Of a stretch of 64,000 bases of DNA, positions 33,980 through 43,331 are shown piece by piece. Below the pieces are notes generated by a model. The model was not told where the DNA came from. It saw only the letters and a list, made by a program, of their open reading frames with translations, and did no database searches. The position numbers and the translations under genes were made by a program. The DNA is from a bacterium (GTDB taxonomy: Bacteria; Zixibacteria; MSB-5A5; CAIYYT01), in the NCBI GenBank assembly GCA_016708315.1, contig JADJGC010000004.1, positions 218,847 to 282,846 on the forward strand. Reading direction: 5' to 3'. Each line of letters opens with the position of its first letter. Position 1 is the first letter of the stretch.

Positions 33980-36349
33980 CTACTTCTTCTTCTTCTCCAC
34001 TTTCTTCGGCGGAAACACAATCGCAAAAACTTCCTCGACATGATCAACCGGATGGAATTTGAAATGCGATTTCACTTCCTGCGGCAAATCGATCAAGTCT
34101 TTCTCGTTGTCGCGCGGAATGATGATCTCCTTGAAGCCATATCGAAGTGCGCCGAGGCACTTTTCTTTCAAGCCGCCGATCGGCAACACGACACCGCGCA
34201 ATGTGATCTCGCCGGTCATGCTCACCTTCGGGCGAATCGGGCGATCAGTCAACAGACTTACCAGCGCCGTCGCAATCGTGATACCTGCCGATGGACCATC
34301 CTTCGGTACGGCGCCCGATGGCACATGCACATGTAAATCAATCTTCTCAAAAATCGTCGGGTCGATTCCCAATTCCTCTGCCGATGAACGCACACACGAC
34401 AACGCGGTCTGCACCGATTCCTTCATCACATCACCGAGACTGCCGGTCAAGTTCAGATGACCCTTACCCGCCATCTTCGTAACCTCAATGTACAGAATGT
34501 CGCCGCCAACGGAAGTGTACGCCAATCCCGGCACGACGCCGACTTCGCCTTCGCGCGGGCTGCGGTCAGCAACGAATTTCTCAGGGCCGAGATATTCCGG
34601 CACGTCCGTGCCTTTGACGGTAGTTTTGCTGTCGTGGCCGGTCGCGACTTTCTTGGCAATCTTGCGGCAGACAGTGGCGATCTCGCGGTCAAGATTGCGC
34701 AAACCCGATTCGCGCGTGTAGTCGCGGATGATCTTCAGAATTGCATCATCGGTGAACTGCAGTTGCGCCTTCTTGAGTCCGTGATTCTCGATTTCGCGCG
34801 TGAGGAGATACTTCTTCGTGATTGCGAGTTTTTCTTTGTCGGTGTAACCCGGAATACGAATGACCTCCATACGGTCAAGCAGCACTGACGGAATCGTATC
34901 GAGAATATTCGCCGTGGTGATAAACATCACCTTCGACAAATCAAACGGCACATCGAGATAGTGATCAGAGAACGTATTGTTCTGCTCGGGGTCGAGAACT
35001 TCAAGCAATGCCGAAGCCGGATCACCGCGGAAGTCCTTGCCGATCTTGTCGATTTCGTCAAGCATCAACACCGGATTATTCGAATCGCATCTGCGAATCG
35101 CCTGTACGATGCGCCCCGGCAGTGAGCCGATGTAAGTACGGCGATGGCCGCGAATTTCGGCCTCGTCGTGCATACCGCCAAGAGCGATACGCTGGAACTT
35201 GCGTCCCATGGCGCGAGCAATTGAACGACCAAGCGAGGTTTTGCCAACTCCGGGAGGGCCGGAGAAGCACAGAATCGGTCCCTTCATCTCAGATTTGAGT
35301 TTTTGCACGGCGAGAAATTCGAGGATGCGTTCCTTCACCTTTTCGAGACCATGGTGGTCCTCATCAAGAATCTTCTCGGCTTTGATGATATCGAGATCGA
35401 CTTCAGTAGAACGGTTCCACGGAAGAATCGTGAGCCAATCAATATACGTACGACTGACAATGTACTCCGCCGATGACGGGTTCATCTTGCTCAGACGATC
35501 AAGTTCCTTCTCGGCGGCTTCGCGCGCGAGCTTGGGGAGATCATTCTCATCGATCTTCTTGCGGAACTCTTCAATCTCAGTCGTGCGGTCATCGGCCTCG
35601 CCGAGTTCGCGGCGGATGGCTTTGAGTTGCTCGCGCAGGATATAGTCGCGCTGCATCTTGCCCATTTCGTGAGCGGCATCGCTCTGGATTTTCTGCGAGA
35701 GTTCGAGAACGCCGACTTCTTTATTGAGATGCTGCACTAACTTCTCGAGCCGCTGTTGGACATCGTAGGTTTCGAGCAATTCTTGTTTGCTAGCGATAGT
35801 GAGATTCAAATTTGATGCGACATAATCGGCGAGCTTGGAAGCGCTCTCTTGATTGATTGCCGTAATGTAAATTTCTTCCGAAAGGCTCGGAGCAAGATCA
35901 ACCACCTTCTTAAGCAGTTCCATCACATTGCGCTTAAGCGCTTCGATTTTGACGCCGGCAGTGTCTTTGTCGTGGTGGATATCGACCTCAGCCTGAATAA
36001 ACGGCTCGGTCTCGACAACCTTGGTAATTGAAATGCGATGCAGTCCCTGCACGAGAAACCGCACTGATCCGTCGGGAAAGCGCAACATCTTGAGCACCGT
36101 CGCGGCAGTGCCGACCTGATAGATGTCATCAGGTCCGGGATTTTCCGACTGAGAGTCCTTTTGAGTACACAGTCCGATTGTCCGTCCCGCCATCAGTGCC
36201 TCATCAACCAGCTTAGCCTGTTTTTGGTCGGTGATCATCAACGGCATGACGAGATATGGAAACACCACCATTCCGCGAATCGGCAGAACCGGCAGCGAGC
36301 TGTTAACAACTTGAATTGGTTCCGATTTGTTAATCACAGATGCTTGCAA
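33980..36349 (-). CDS. lon: ATP-dependent protease Lon (first copy)
   Basis: 789 residues, full LonA length, from a TTG start with GGAGGA four bases upstream. Domains in order: N-terminal substrate domain (LPVLPIRGMVVFPYLVMPLM), coiled middle region, AAA+ module with Walker [12 protein letters not shown] and Walker B VLMLDEIDKIG, then the S16 protease domain with catalytic Ser in PKDGPSAGITIA and Lys in IGGLKEKCLGA. It degrades misfolded and regulatory proteins in the cytosol. A second Lon is at 61596. The Lys-rich tail (KKVEKKKK) is unusual but harmless. Confidence 0.97.
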   Translation of the reverse strand: MQASVINKSEPIQVVNSSLPVLPIRGMVVFPYLVMPLMITDQKQAKLVDEALMAGRTIGLCTQKDSQSENPGPDDIYQVGTAATVLKMLRFPDGSVRFLVQGLHRISITKVVETEPFIQAEVDIHHDKDTAGVKIEALKRNVMELLKKVVDLAPSLSEEIYITAINQESASKLADYVASNLNLTIASKQELLETYDVQQRLEKLVQHLNKEVGVLELSQKIQSDAAHEMGKMQRDYILREQLKAIRRELGEADDRTTEIEEFRKKIDENDLPKLAREAAEKELDRLSKMNPSSAEYIVSRTYIDWLTILPWNRSTEVDLDIIKAEKILDEDHHGLEKVKERILEFLAVQKLKSEMKGPILCFSGPPGVGKTSLGRSIARAMGRKFQRIALGGMHDEAEIRGHRRTYIGSLPGRIVQAIRRCDSNNPVLMLDEIDKIGKDFRGDPASALLEVLDPEQNNTFSDHYLDVPFDLSKVMFITTANILDTIPSVLLDRMEVIRIPGYTDKEKLAITKKYLLTREIENHGLKKAQLQFTDDAILKIIRDYTRESGLRNLDREIATVCRKIAKKVATGHDSKTTVKGTDVPEYLGPEKFVADRSPREGEVGVVPGLAYTSVGGDILYIEVTKMAGKGHLNLTGSLGDVMKESVQTALSCVRSSAEELGIDPTIFEKIDLHVHVPSGAVPKDGPSAGITIATALVSLLTDRPIRPKVSMTGEITLRGVVLPIGGLKEKCLGALRYGFKEIIIPRDNEKDLIDLPQEVKSHFKFHPVDHVEEVFAIVFPPKKVEKKKK

Positions 36350-36550
36350 AACTTCCTCCTATCGAAGCCGACCGGCGTTCGGGTCAGTTCCTTTGGCCCG
36401 CACAATGGACTAAGGGCTTATATGCATTGACTCCTTTTAGTTATCGTAAAAAAGTGGGGAAAGCTTCACCGTCGAGATGAGGCAAACATAGTGGGACAGA
36501 CGACTTAAGTTCGCGTCCAGCCCCGCCTTGGCCGCAAATTTACAGATTAC

Positions 36551-36575
36551 GATTGTAGTCTTAGCGACTGCAATC
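36551..36575. other. Stem-loop downstream of the Tricorn-like gene
   Basis: GATTGTAGTC and GACTGCAATC form a ten-base stem (one G-T pair) with a five-base loop, just past the gene end. No T-run, so terminator activity is uncertain. Confidence 0.4.
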
Positions 36576-36578
36576 AGT

Positions 36579-37307
36579 CTATTTTAGCGACTTCATCAAT
36601 TCCGCAACCGCCCGAACAAGCTGGGGATCGCGCCCTGCCTGCAAATCATCCGGCAGGTTCTCAATAAAGATATCGGGTTGACGCGGAACGAGGTCAGTGT
36701 CTTCCATTTCCAGAGTAAACGAACCCCAGGAGGGACGGCGAATGTGCGCGCCATCGATGAGATAATACTCGGCGGTTCCGATAACAGCACTGCCGGTTGG
36801 AGTGCCGACGATCGGACCTAGTTTGTGACGGCGGAATCCTTCGGCAAAAATCTCAGCATTGGAGCCCGAGTAGCCGTTGATCAAACACGCCTGCGGACGC
36901 TCAAACGCCTTGGAGCGATACTTGTTTTCAGACACAAGTGGAAAATCACGAAACCGGCGCAACAGCCACGGTGTGCGGTCAAGCATTCCCAGCAAGTGCA
37001 CAGCAATTGAACCGCCGGCGTTTTCGCGGACATCGACAATCATCGCATCCTTGGACTCCGCGATCGAAACCAATTGTTCCTTGAATAACTGCAGCGCGGT
37101 CTGATTCATCGCGCGAACATGCAAATAGGCAATGCGTCCATTCGAGAGCGAATCGACAAGTTGACGCCGTGTTTCCACCCAGTTCTGATACCGCAGGTTC
37201 TGCATTTGAGTGTTGGCAATCGGTTTGACGTCAACATCACGGTCGGATGAATTTGCCGTCGCACCAAGAGAGAGAGTCACTCGTTTGCCAACTTGCCCGG
37301 CCAACAA
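36579..37307 (-). CDS. C-terminal S41 peptidase part of Tricorn-like protease (frameshifted)
   Basis: 242 codons that continue the protein encoded at 37277-39523 after a one-base loss near 37300. The upstream frame ends ESCWPGKLANE where the sense requires ES-LLAGQVGKRVTLSL. It supplies the rest of the PDZ domain and the tail-specific protease core: GRIAYLHVRAMNQTALQLFK, MIVDVRENAGGSIAVHLL, and YSGSNAEIFAEGFRRHKLGP with the nucleophile Ser in GSNAE. The end of the protein is intact (DLVPRQPDIFIENL to the stop). Confidence 0.75.
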   Translation of the reverse strand: MLAGQVGKRVTLSLGATANSSDRDVDVKPIANTQMQNLRYQNWVETRRQLVDSLSNGRIAYLHVRAMNQTALQLFKEQLVSIAESKDAMIVDVRENAGGSIAVHLLGMLDRTPWLLRRFRDFPLVSENKYRSKAFERPQACLINGYSGSNAEIFAEGFRRHKLGPIVGTPTGSAVIGTAEYYLIDGAHIRRPSWGSFTLEMEDTDLVPRQPDIFIENLPDDLQAGRDPQLVRAVAELMKSLK

Positions 37308-39523
37308 CTTTCAAAGTCTTCTGTTCGCGAAACCTTCTGTCCATTGATCGCATTGATGAATTCCCCGGCTTTGACTCCCGCCAATGCAGCGGGCGATTGC
37401 GGCATCACAGACGCAATGCGGAATGCGTTGTCGTATTCGACCGATCCAAAATCGAGTTCAATCCCGGTGTATCCTGAGTTGATTGTCTCAGCCGGTTTCG
37501 ATTCTTCAAGAACATAATCCATGTGCGAACCGCGCAGTTCGCCCATCAGTTCGAGCATCAAATTGCGGAACTCTTCAGCGGTGCGAATATGTGCAAGAAC
37601 CGGTTCATACTTGGCACGAGTAGCTTCCCAGCTGATGCCCCGGAACTTCGAATCGTAGAAGTAATTCTTCAGCATCCGCCAACTCTCGAAGAATTTCTGG
37701 CGGTAGTTGGCTAAGTCGTCGATCTCCATCGCAGCTTTGAATGAGACAGTTTCCGACTTGCCGTCAGAGATTGCGAAGTTCTTGAGCTTGCCGTCTTCAA
37801 GATAGTAGAGCCGTTTGCCTTCAGCATTCAGCGTCAAATGTGATTTTGCTTTCCCCGAAGTGGTGATCTGTTTCAGCTCGAGTTCACCTTCAGAATTGGC
37901 GGACCAGATTTCCGACTTGCCGAGAAGCGATGCAACGAAGTAAAACTTCTTGCCGTCGCTTGTTAGCACCGGCCAGCGATTTTCTCCGGTCAGGGTCAAT
38001 GCGCGACTGCGGCGTTTCTCGATGGCATCAAAGTTGATTTGCACCGGCTCGCTCTTCTTGTCGGACTTGGAAGCTTTCGTCGTGTCCTTTGCGCTCTTTG
38101 GAACAAACAAGCTGTCGAGCGAAGATTCAAAAAACTCAAGCGGCTCATCAGTGAGGTTGATCTTAAACGTCTCCGTCTGGTCGTAGAGTGTACCAGTAAA
38201 ATAAACCATCTTGCCGTCGGCGGAAAACAACGGCCGGAAATTGTAGCCCGCAAATCGCGAGATGTTTTCTTTGCGACCGTCGATTGAAGCAACCGAGATA
38301 TCGGATTCATATGTCGGTCCCACCATTGTATACGCCAGCCATTTTGAATCATGTGACCAGGCGAATTCCATCGTCTCCTCAAGAGAGAAATCGTGTAGGC
38401 CGCCCTCGATCCAGACTTCTTCCTTGCCTGTCGCAATCTCGTAGCGGATGATCTTGTCAGGTCCGCGATAGAACGCGAGGTACTTTCCATCGGGTGAAGG
38501 CAGGGGCTTCATCTCCGCTTCAGTGGAGTTGGTCAGCCGTTTCTCGACACCGGTAGCTGCGTCGGCAGAATAGATAGCATAGTCGCCTTCGCGGTCAGAG
38601 CAGTAGAAGAGAGTCTTCGAATCGCTCCCCCAGGCAACATGATGCTCTCGTGCCGGCGTGGTGGTGATGCGCCGCGCATCGACTGCATCTTCGGCGGGAA
38701 GTACAAACACTTCGCCGTGCATCACAACAGCAATCTTCTTATTGTCAGGCGAAACACTATACCACTGAATCGGATTGTCGAGCACCTTGCGACTTGCAAG
38801 ATTGCCGCGCTCGTCGGTAGTGATTGTGATCGGCACCTGCGCTGTTTTTCCAGTAACCGGGTCGAGAGTCCAGATTTTGAATCCTTGTTCGAAGACAAGC
38901 AACGAGCCGCTCGGCGTAGAGTTGAGCCACTGTACTCCGTCGTCGGTGAAATCGGTCAGCTTGGCCACGTCGCCGCCATTCATCGGAACCTTGTATACTT
39001 GCGCCCAGCTGTTGTCGTAGTTGGCGACGAAGTAGACTTCGTTGCGTGATTGATTCACCACCGGCGAGATTTCATGGTTCGGGTGGTCGGTCAGGCGAAT
39101 CGAAGTGAACTGCTTGTTGCTGCGGTCCTGCAAATAGATGTCGGTGTTGGCGGCAGTGCGCAAATCGCGTCGCCACCATCGTGAAATCCCTGAACCGTTT
39201 GAGAAGAGCATGTAGCGGCCGTCAGCGGAGATCTTGCCGTCGTATTCGCGTTCGAGATGATCGGTCGTCAACTTGATGGCCGTGCCGCCGTTGACCGAAG
39301 TCTTGAAGATGTCGCTTCTGCCGTCGCGTTCGGAATAGAACAACACACTATCGCTGTTGGGAAACCAACCCGAACCGAAATCGTCGGCGGTATGGAAAGT
39401 AACTTGTCTTGCTTCGCCGCCTGTTGCCGGCATGATGAAGACATCATAGTTATCAAAGCGTCGCGAGTTAAACATGATCCAATTGCCGTCGGGTGAATAG
39501 TGAGGTTGAATATCTTCCCGCAC
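37277..39523 (-). CDS. Tricorn-like protease, beta-propeller and PDZ part
   Basis: 748 codons of a Tricorn core protease homolog. Repeated WD40/TolB-type blades occupy the first 550 residues (IQPHYSPDGNWIMFNSRRFD, ADDFGSGWFPNSDSVLFYSE, PSPDGKYLAFYRGPDKIIRY). A C1-helical region follows (MEIDDLANYRQKFFESWRML), then a PDZ domain (GYTGIELDF...SPAALAGVKAGEFINAINGQ). The true N-terminus lies upstream: a signal peptide at 39724 (MRLIAIVGVSIVAVVLLI) and a first blade (YARYPALSPDSKTIAFTYHG) are each in other frames. Three indels therefore break a protein of about 1045 residues, exported to the periplasm. It would degrade peptides. Confidence 0.78.
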   Translation of the reverse strand: MREDIQPHYSPDGNWIMFNSRRFDNYDVFIMPATGGEARQVTFHTADDFGSGWFPNSDSVLFYSERDGRSDIFKTSVNGGTAIKLTTDHLEREYDGKISADGRYMLFSNGSGISRWWRRDLRTAANTDIYLQDRSNKQFTSIRLTDHPNHEISPVVNQSRNEVYFVANYDNSWAQVYKVPMNGGDVAKLTDFTDDGVQWLNSTPSGSLLVFEQGFKIWTLDPVTGKTAQVPITITTDERGNLASRKVLDNPIQWYSVSPDNKKIAVVMHGEVFVLPAEDAVDARRITTTPAREHHVAWGSDSKTLFYCSDREGDYAIYSADAATGVEKRLTNSTEAEMKPLPSPDGKYLAFYRGPDKIIRYEIATGKEEVWIEGGLHDFSLEETMEFAWSHDSKWLAYTMVGPTYESDISVASIDGRKENISRFAGYNFRPLFSADGKMVYFTGTLYDQTETFKINLTDEPLEFFESSLDSLFVPKSAKDTTKASKSDKKSEPVQINFDAIEKRRSRALTLTGENRWPVLTSDGKKFYFVASLLGKSEIWSANSEGELELKQITTSGKAKSHLTLNAEGKRLYYLEDGKLKNFAISDGKSETVSFKAAMEIDDLANYRQKFFESWRMLKNYFYDSKFRGISWEATRAKYEPVLAHIRTAEEFRNLMLELMGELRGSHMDYVLEESKPAETINSGYTGIELDFGSVEYDNAFRIASVMPQSPAALAGVKAGEFINAINGQKVSRTEDFESCWPGKLANE

Positions 39524-39724
39524 TGTGAATAGTCAAACGAGTCGCCGCACCACCCGAAGCAGGTACTGACCAAATATCACCGTGATAGGTAAATGCAATG
39601 GTCTTGCTGTCTGGCGAGAGCGCCGGATAGCGGGCGTACAAAACCTCGGCGGCAGACGACGACGTGCCGTGATTAATAAAACGACAGCTACAATGGAAAC
39701 TCCGACGATGGCAATTAGTCTCAT
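39524..39724 (-). pseudogene. N-terminal segment of the Tricorn-like protease (two frame changes)
   Basis: The ATG at 39724 begins a good signal peptide. After about 18 codons the sense moves to another frame (SSSAAEVLYARYPALSPDSK through GGAATRLTIHSA), and near 39520 a GGG run (GCGGGAAG; GCGGAAG expected) moves it to the frame of the main part. Kept as a fragment of that gene. Confidence 0.6.
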
Positions 39725-39823
39725 AGCGTGATACCCGACCGGTTAATGATGAGCGAATCAATCTTGTTCGAACAAACAAAGTAAGGATTGGGCCGCATTC
39801 TATCAAGAACGAATCTTGCCAAT

Positions 39824-39852
39824 AAAAAACCCGGCTGATGACAGCCGGGTTT
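39824..39852 (-). terminator. Terminator of the porin gene
   Basis: On the minus strand CCCGGCTG/CAGCCGGG stem with a four-base loop, followed by TTTTTTATT. Confidence 0.8.
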
Positions 39853-39879
39853 CACGTAAATCAATTTTCGAGAGATAGT

Positions 39880-40986
39880 CTACTTAATGTAGGCCTTCAT
39901 CGTGAACATCAATGAATTCGCCTCGTTCTCTTCGATGCGGACATTGTTGATCAATTCGCTGATCGTGTCGCGTCTGAGAACTACAGCCATTTCGATGTTG
40001 TCAACCGGCTCGTACGCCAGACCGGCGGTGAGGAAACGAGCGTCGCCATCATCCTGCGCCAGCGGCGAGGTTGCGTTCTTGTTCTTGTCGACTCGTTCGT
40101 ACTTGCCGAATACCGAAACGCGCGAGAGCCATTTCTCGGAAGTAGCAACGTAGAGGCGACCAAACACCGTGAAGCCGTTGGCTTCCGGGATAACATCGTC
40201 ATCGGTGTTGTTGACGGCATCAATGTCGTCTTCGGTCATGAAATACTCTGAGTACAACGTGAGCCACTTGCGATACTTGATAATGAAACCAAGCTGCGTA
40301 CGATCCATCGAAGTGTTTTCTGAGAAGCCAGGTACGCCACCGGTCATGTTCGGATAACCCATGTAATACTGTCCGAGAACAGCGACTTCACTCCAGTCGG
40401 CACTCTTCGGGAACGGATGAAATTCGCCGTAAAGAGCGAAGTTCTTGTACTTGTTGAGTTCAGTTTGAGTGTATCCGGCACCATTAAGAACCTGAACCGC
40501 CAATACGCCGAATCCACCGGGGCAATTGCCGATAAGGCTGGCGCCGAAGTCGGCTCTTGGCGGTAGCCAAGTTTTGCAACGAGACTTCGTCAACGTAGCG
40601 CAATCCCCATACTGATTCGACCTTATCCATCCACAGAAGTCCGTGCATACCGAAACCGGACGTTGGAATACGGCAGAACTTCGTTGATCTGGAAATATGC
40701 CGAACGCAAATGCGTATCCCAGCTATTGCTGGCGGAATATCCGGAATTGTTCGCCTCGATGATCAAATTCGCTGAGTACTTATCGCTAAAGGTATGGTCA
40801 ACCGTCAGCCAACCGCGATGAACATTGAAATAGTTGAAATTCTTTCCCAAGTCCTGATCGTTGAGATGAAGCATCCAGTGAGCATGAACCTCTGCCCCCG
40901 ACAGTGGTTTCACCCGCAATAACCTTTGTTCCAGTGAAAGTAAGTAGGAAGGTTACTGCAAGCAGCCATTGGCAGATTCTTTTCAT
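39880..40986 (-). CDS. Porin-like outer-membrane protein (three indels)
   Basis: The ATG at 40986 has AAGGAG upstream and a signal peptide (ICQWLLAVTFLLTFTGTKVI AG). The sense then passes through three frames: the GGGGG run at 40895-40899 (four G expected), a TTT at 40653-40655 (two expected) and a change near 40552. Joined, it is about 368 residues: WMLHLNDQDLGKNFNYFNVH, MHGLLWMDKVESVWGLRYVD, VAVLGQYYMGYPNMTGGVPG, then many amphipathic strands (WLTLYSEYFMTEDDIDAVNN) and a final FTMKAYIK. The pattern resembles porins of the phosphate-selective/OprO type. The largest intact frame is 39880-40593 (237 codons). Confidence 0.6.
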
Positions 40987-41360
40987 AAGCTTCTCCTTGT
41001 TTGTCAAAAACTCCCATTATCCACAGCCAAGAATCGCATTGCGCAGGTGATGATCGAGCGGCGCAACTCCGTTCGATTTTGCCAAAATCTAAGCGCCACG
41101 CTAACATAATCACCAGGGGATGTCAACAGAAATTTTCTGCACGCCCGCCTGTGGCGGTGCAAAGCAGATAGTGCCAATCAGTGCGTCATGTTCTTTGTAG
41201 ACAAGAAGATCGAAGCCATCCAAATCGAGCCGAAACAAGGATAAAAAGATAGGTGTTTTGGGGCAAATCCCCAGCATACCGCGTCGGCAACACACATGAG
41301 CTGCAGTCGCCTTTTATGTGGCTGGCAGTCGTCCCGCCTGCCGTCTATGAATCACACTAA

Positions 41361-41430
41361 CCGTAGGGCGTGGTCTGCACGCCCGAAGTTCAAGACCAAC
41401 CGTAGGGGCGTGGTTCCCACGCCCGAAGTT
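41361..41430. repeat. Two tandem CGTAGGG(G)CGTGG...ACGCCCGAAGTTC units
   Basis: Units at 41361-41390 and 41400-41430 share CCGTAGGG, GCGTGGT and CACGCCCGAAGTTC, with a GGGCGTG/CACGCCC hairpin in each. Confidence 0.65.
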
Positions 41431-41778
41431 CGGTACACCCCACGGGCCCCCCCATCCTTACACCCCCGCCCTCCAGGCTTCAGTCGCATAAAGCTCTAAT
41501 CGGATAAAGCCCCTGCCCCCCCCCACAGCGCCAATCAAAGTCAGGGGGCGACGGCGACGGCCCGTCTGTAAAATCAGACATAAAGAGTCACTGCTAGAAA
41601 TCGATACAGGAAGCTGCCTCAAACCGCCCGGAATCCCAGAATTTAAGTCAAACCCCCCCCCCGCAAGTCGTTGTCGGATTTATCACCAAGACAGCTGGAG
41701 CAACTCGGCTGGAGCAACAGGGGGCGGTCCAGGCGAGTCCAAGGGGGGCCCGCGATTCTGGGGCGGTAGCCGTCCTGA

Positions 41779-41830
41779 GCTGTCTCACAAGTCAGCCGAG
41801 TTAGGTGCCCCACCGCTTGCGGTAGGATAA
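41779..41830. repeat. Dispersed repeat with GCCCCACCGCTTGCGGT, copy 2
   Basis: GCTGTCTCACAAGTCAGCCGAGTTAGG.. then the CCCACCGC-TT-GCGGTAGG hairpin; matches 3070-3124. Confidence 0.65.
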
Positions 41831-41884
41831 TTTCTGATATCGTGTTGATGACTGCGTGGGCGACAGCCATCCTCGTCTGCCCCA

Positions 41885-43081
41885 CTACCGGATATGCTTC
41901 ACCACCAACTCCACCAACTCCCCTGCAATCAACTCGTGGCCGGCAAGTGTCGGATGGCAATGATCAACGAAATACTCAATCTCAGGTAGACCCGCAAATA
42001 GCTGTTCGACATCCGCCAGCGGCAAACCATTATCCTGACAGAATTGGCGATAGAGTTCATTGTATGAGGATTTGATTCGCAGTGAGTAGTTATCAAGTTC
42101 TTTGGCGCGCTTCAGAAGCGCTTCAGCTTCGACAGGATTACGATGAAGAGCGGCAACTCCGGCATTGTACGCCGCGATTGCGCTCAAGCTATCCAGCGCC
42201 ATCGCCAGCGCGAACATCGAATCGGCAACTTCACCCTGCTGCCACAGCGCAACACCGAGATTATTCCAGAGTCGCGCACTGCTGGGTGTGCGCTCCAAAA
42301 GGCGCCGGCATTCGGCTGCCGATTCAGCAGGTGAGCGGCGATCGCGATAACTCGATTCATACACATGCGCGGTCCATTGGTCGGTTTGTCCCGGCAGAAG
42401 CGTTGTATCGAAGCAAATTGCCCATTGATCAAGCAGTGTCCCCTGAAGTTCATCTGCCATAATCAAGCGTCCCTGACTGTCCATCCCGCCGGAGAAGACT
42501 TTGAATTGGATGCCGGGCGGCCAAAAATCGGGTGTCGCGACTGTGCAGACCATCAATGCACAACCGCTGCTGTCGCACCACTGCTTGATCGCCGCAATGT
42601 TGTCGCGCGCTTCATCAACAGTGACACGCGCCACTAACGGCGAGCTTGCCGCAGCCTTGCTCTTCATGCTCAGCACGACACCTTTGAGTAATTGATAAAT
42701 ATAGGAATGTGCAAGCAGACGATTTACTTCGCTGACAGACCGTGTCTGTTCATACAGCTTACGGTCGTTGAGATAACCATTTATTGAAGGATCATTGTTG
42801 CCGAAATAGGTCATCACCATATCGGGCTTGAGTCTCGTGCCGATCAGCTCCAACTGCTTGCGGCATTGCCAACTCGTATAGCCTGCGACCGAAGCATTGA
42901 TCACGCTGATTGACTTCTCCGGCAGTCGCGTCTTTAGCAGCGCCTCGATCTGGCGAACAAAACTCTCCTCAGCATTGTCAAGACCAATGCCCAATGGCGT
43001 TGAATCCCCGAGGAAGAGAATTCTAAATTCACCCGGCTGCTTTTCCCCGACTTCCGCTCCTGCAAACCCGAGACTATCCAC
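41885..43081 (-). CDS. SGNH/GDSL hydrolase-like protein, main part
   Basis: 398 codons beginning at VDSLGFAGAEVGEKQPGEF. It contains block I FLGDSTPLGIGL with the nucleophile Ser, block III YFGNNDPSIN, and the C-terminal DHCHPTLAGHELIA carrying the catalytic Asp-His pair. So it is an SGNH hydrolase (acyl-ester, possibly lipid or polysaccharide deacylation). Residues about 260-330 form TPR-like helices (ARLWNNLGVALWQQGEVADS). The N-terminal membrane anchor lies in another frame (43092-43331), one base apart, so the complete protein is about 480 residues. Confidence 0.75.
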   Translation of the reverse strand: MDSLGFAGAEVGEKQPGEFRILFLGDSTPLGIGLDNAEESFVRQIEALLKTRLPEKSISVINASVAGYTSWQCRKQLELIGTRLKPDMVMTYFGNNDPSINGYLNDRKLYEQTRSVSEVNRLLAHSYIYQLLKGVVLSMKSKAAASSPLVARVTVDEARDNIAAIKQWCDSSGCALMVCTVATPDFWPPGIQFKVFSGGMDSQGRLIMADELQGTLLDQWAICFDTTLLPGQTDQWTAHVYESSYRDRRSPAESAAECRRLLERTPSSARLWNNLGVALWQQGEVADSMFALAMALDSLSAIAAYNAGVAALHRNPVEAEALLKRAKELDNYSLRIKSSYNELYRQFCQDNGLPLADVEQLFAGLPEIEYFVDHCHPTLAGHELIAGELVELVVKHIR

Positions 43082-43091
43082 GGAGATGAAC

Positions 43092-43331
43092 TCACTTTCT
43101 GTAGTTTGGCTTGAGCCGCCAGAACAATTCGGGGTCAGGTTCGTTCATCCCAAGGAACGAATCAAAGAGATGCATCTGCCAGAGCTTGTACTCGTGGTTG
43201 ATGTTCTCTCGACGCGAAAGATAGTCAACCGATAGATTGATCCCGACGCGCAGAAGCAGTTCAAGAATCAGAATCAACAGCACTGTGGCAGTGATGCCGA
43301 ATAGCCACGTTCTCTTTGAAGATGCGATCAA
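43092..43331 (-). CDS. N-terminal membrane anchor of the SGNH hydrolase (frameshifted)
   Basis: 79 codons from TTG 43331-43329, overlapping the birA stop as TTGA. A single hydrophobic helix (WLFGITATVLLILILELLLR) is followed by a loop ending PELFWRLKPNYRK. One base lost near 43098-43101 would continue it as ESEFISVDSLGFAG in the next frame. The anchor places the catalytic domain outside the inner membrane. Confidence 0.6.
   Translation of the reverse strand: MIASSKRTWLFGITATVLLILILELLLRVGINLSVDYLSRRENINHEYKLWQMHLFDSFLGMNEPDPELFWRLKPNYRK

Larger units (their letters stand above)
40987..41884. other. Long non-coding, repeat- and C-run-rich region
   Basis: No gene is supported over about 900 bases. 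It holds a tandem pair of GTAGGGGCGTGG...CACGCCCGAAGTTC units (41361-41390 and 41400-41430), runs of 7 to 10 C (near 41445, 41516-41524 and 41653-41662), a G6 run near 41742 and a copy of the 55-base dispersed repeat (41779-41830). The homopolymers make the local sequence uncertain. Confidence 0.5.

Noticed and set aside
41361..41430. CRISPR array
   Set aside because: Only two palindromic units with related spacers; they belong to dispersed intergenic repeats, and no cas genes are present.
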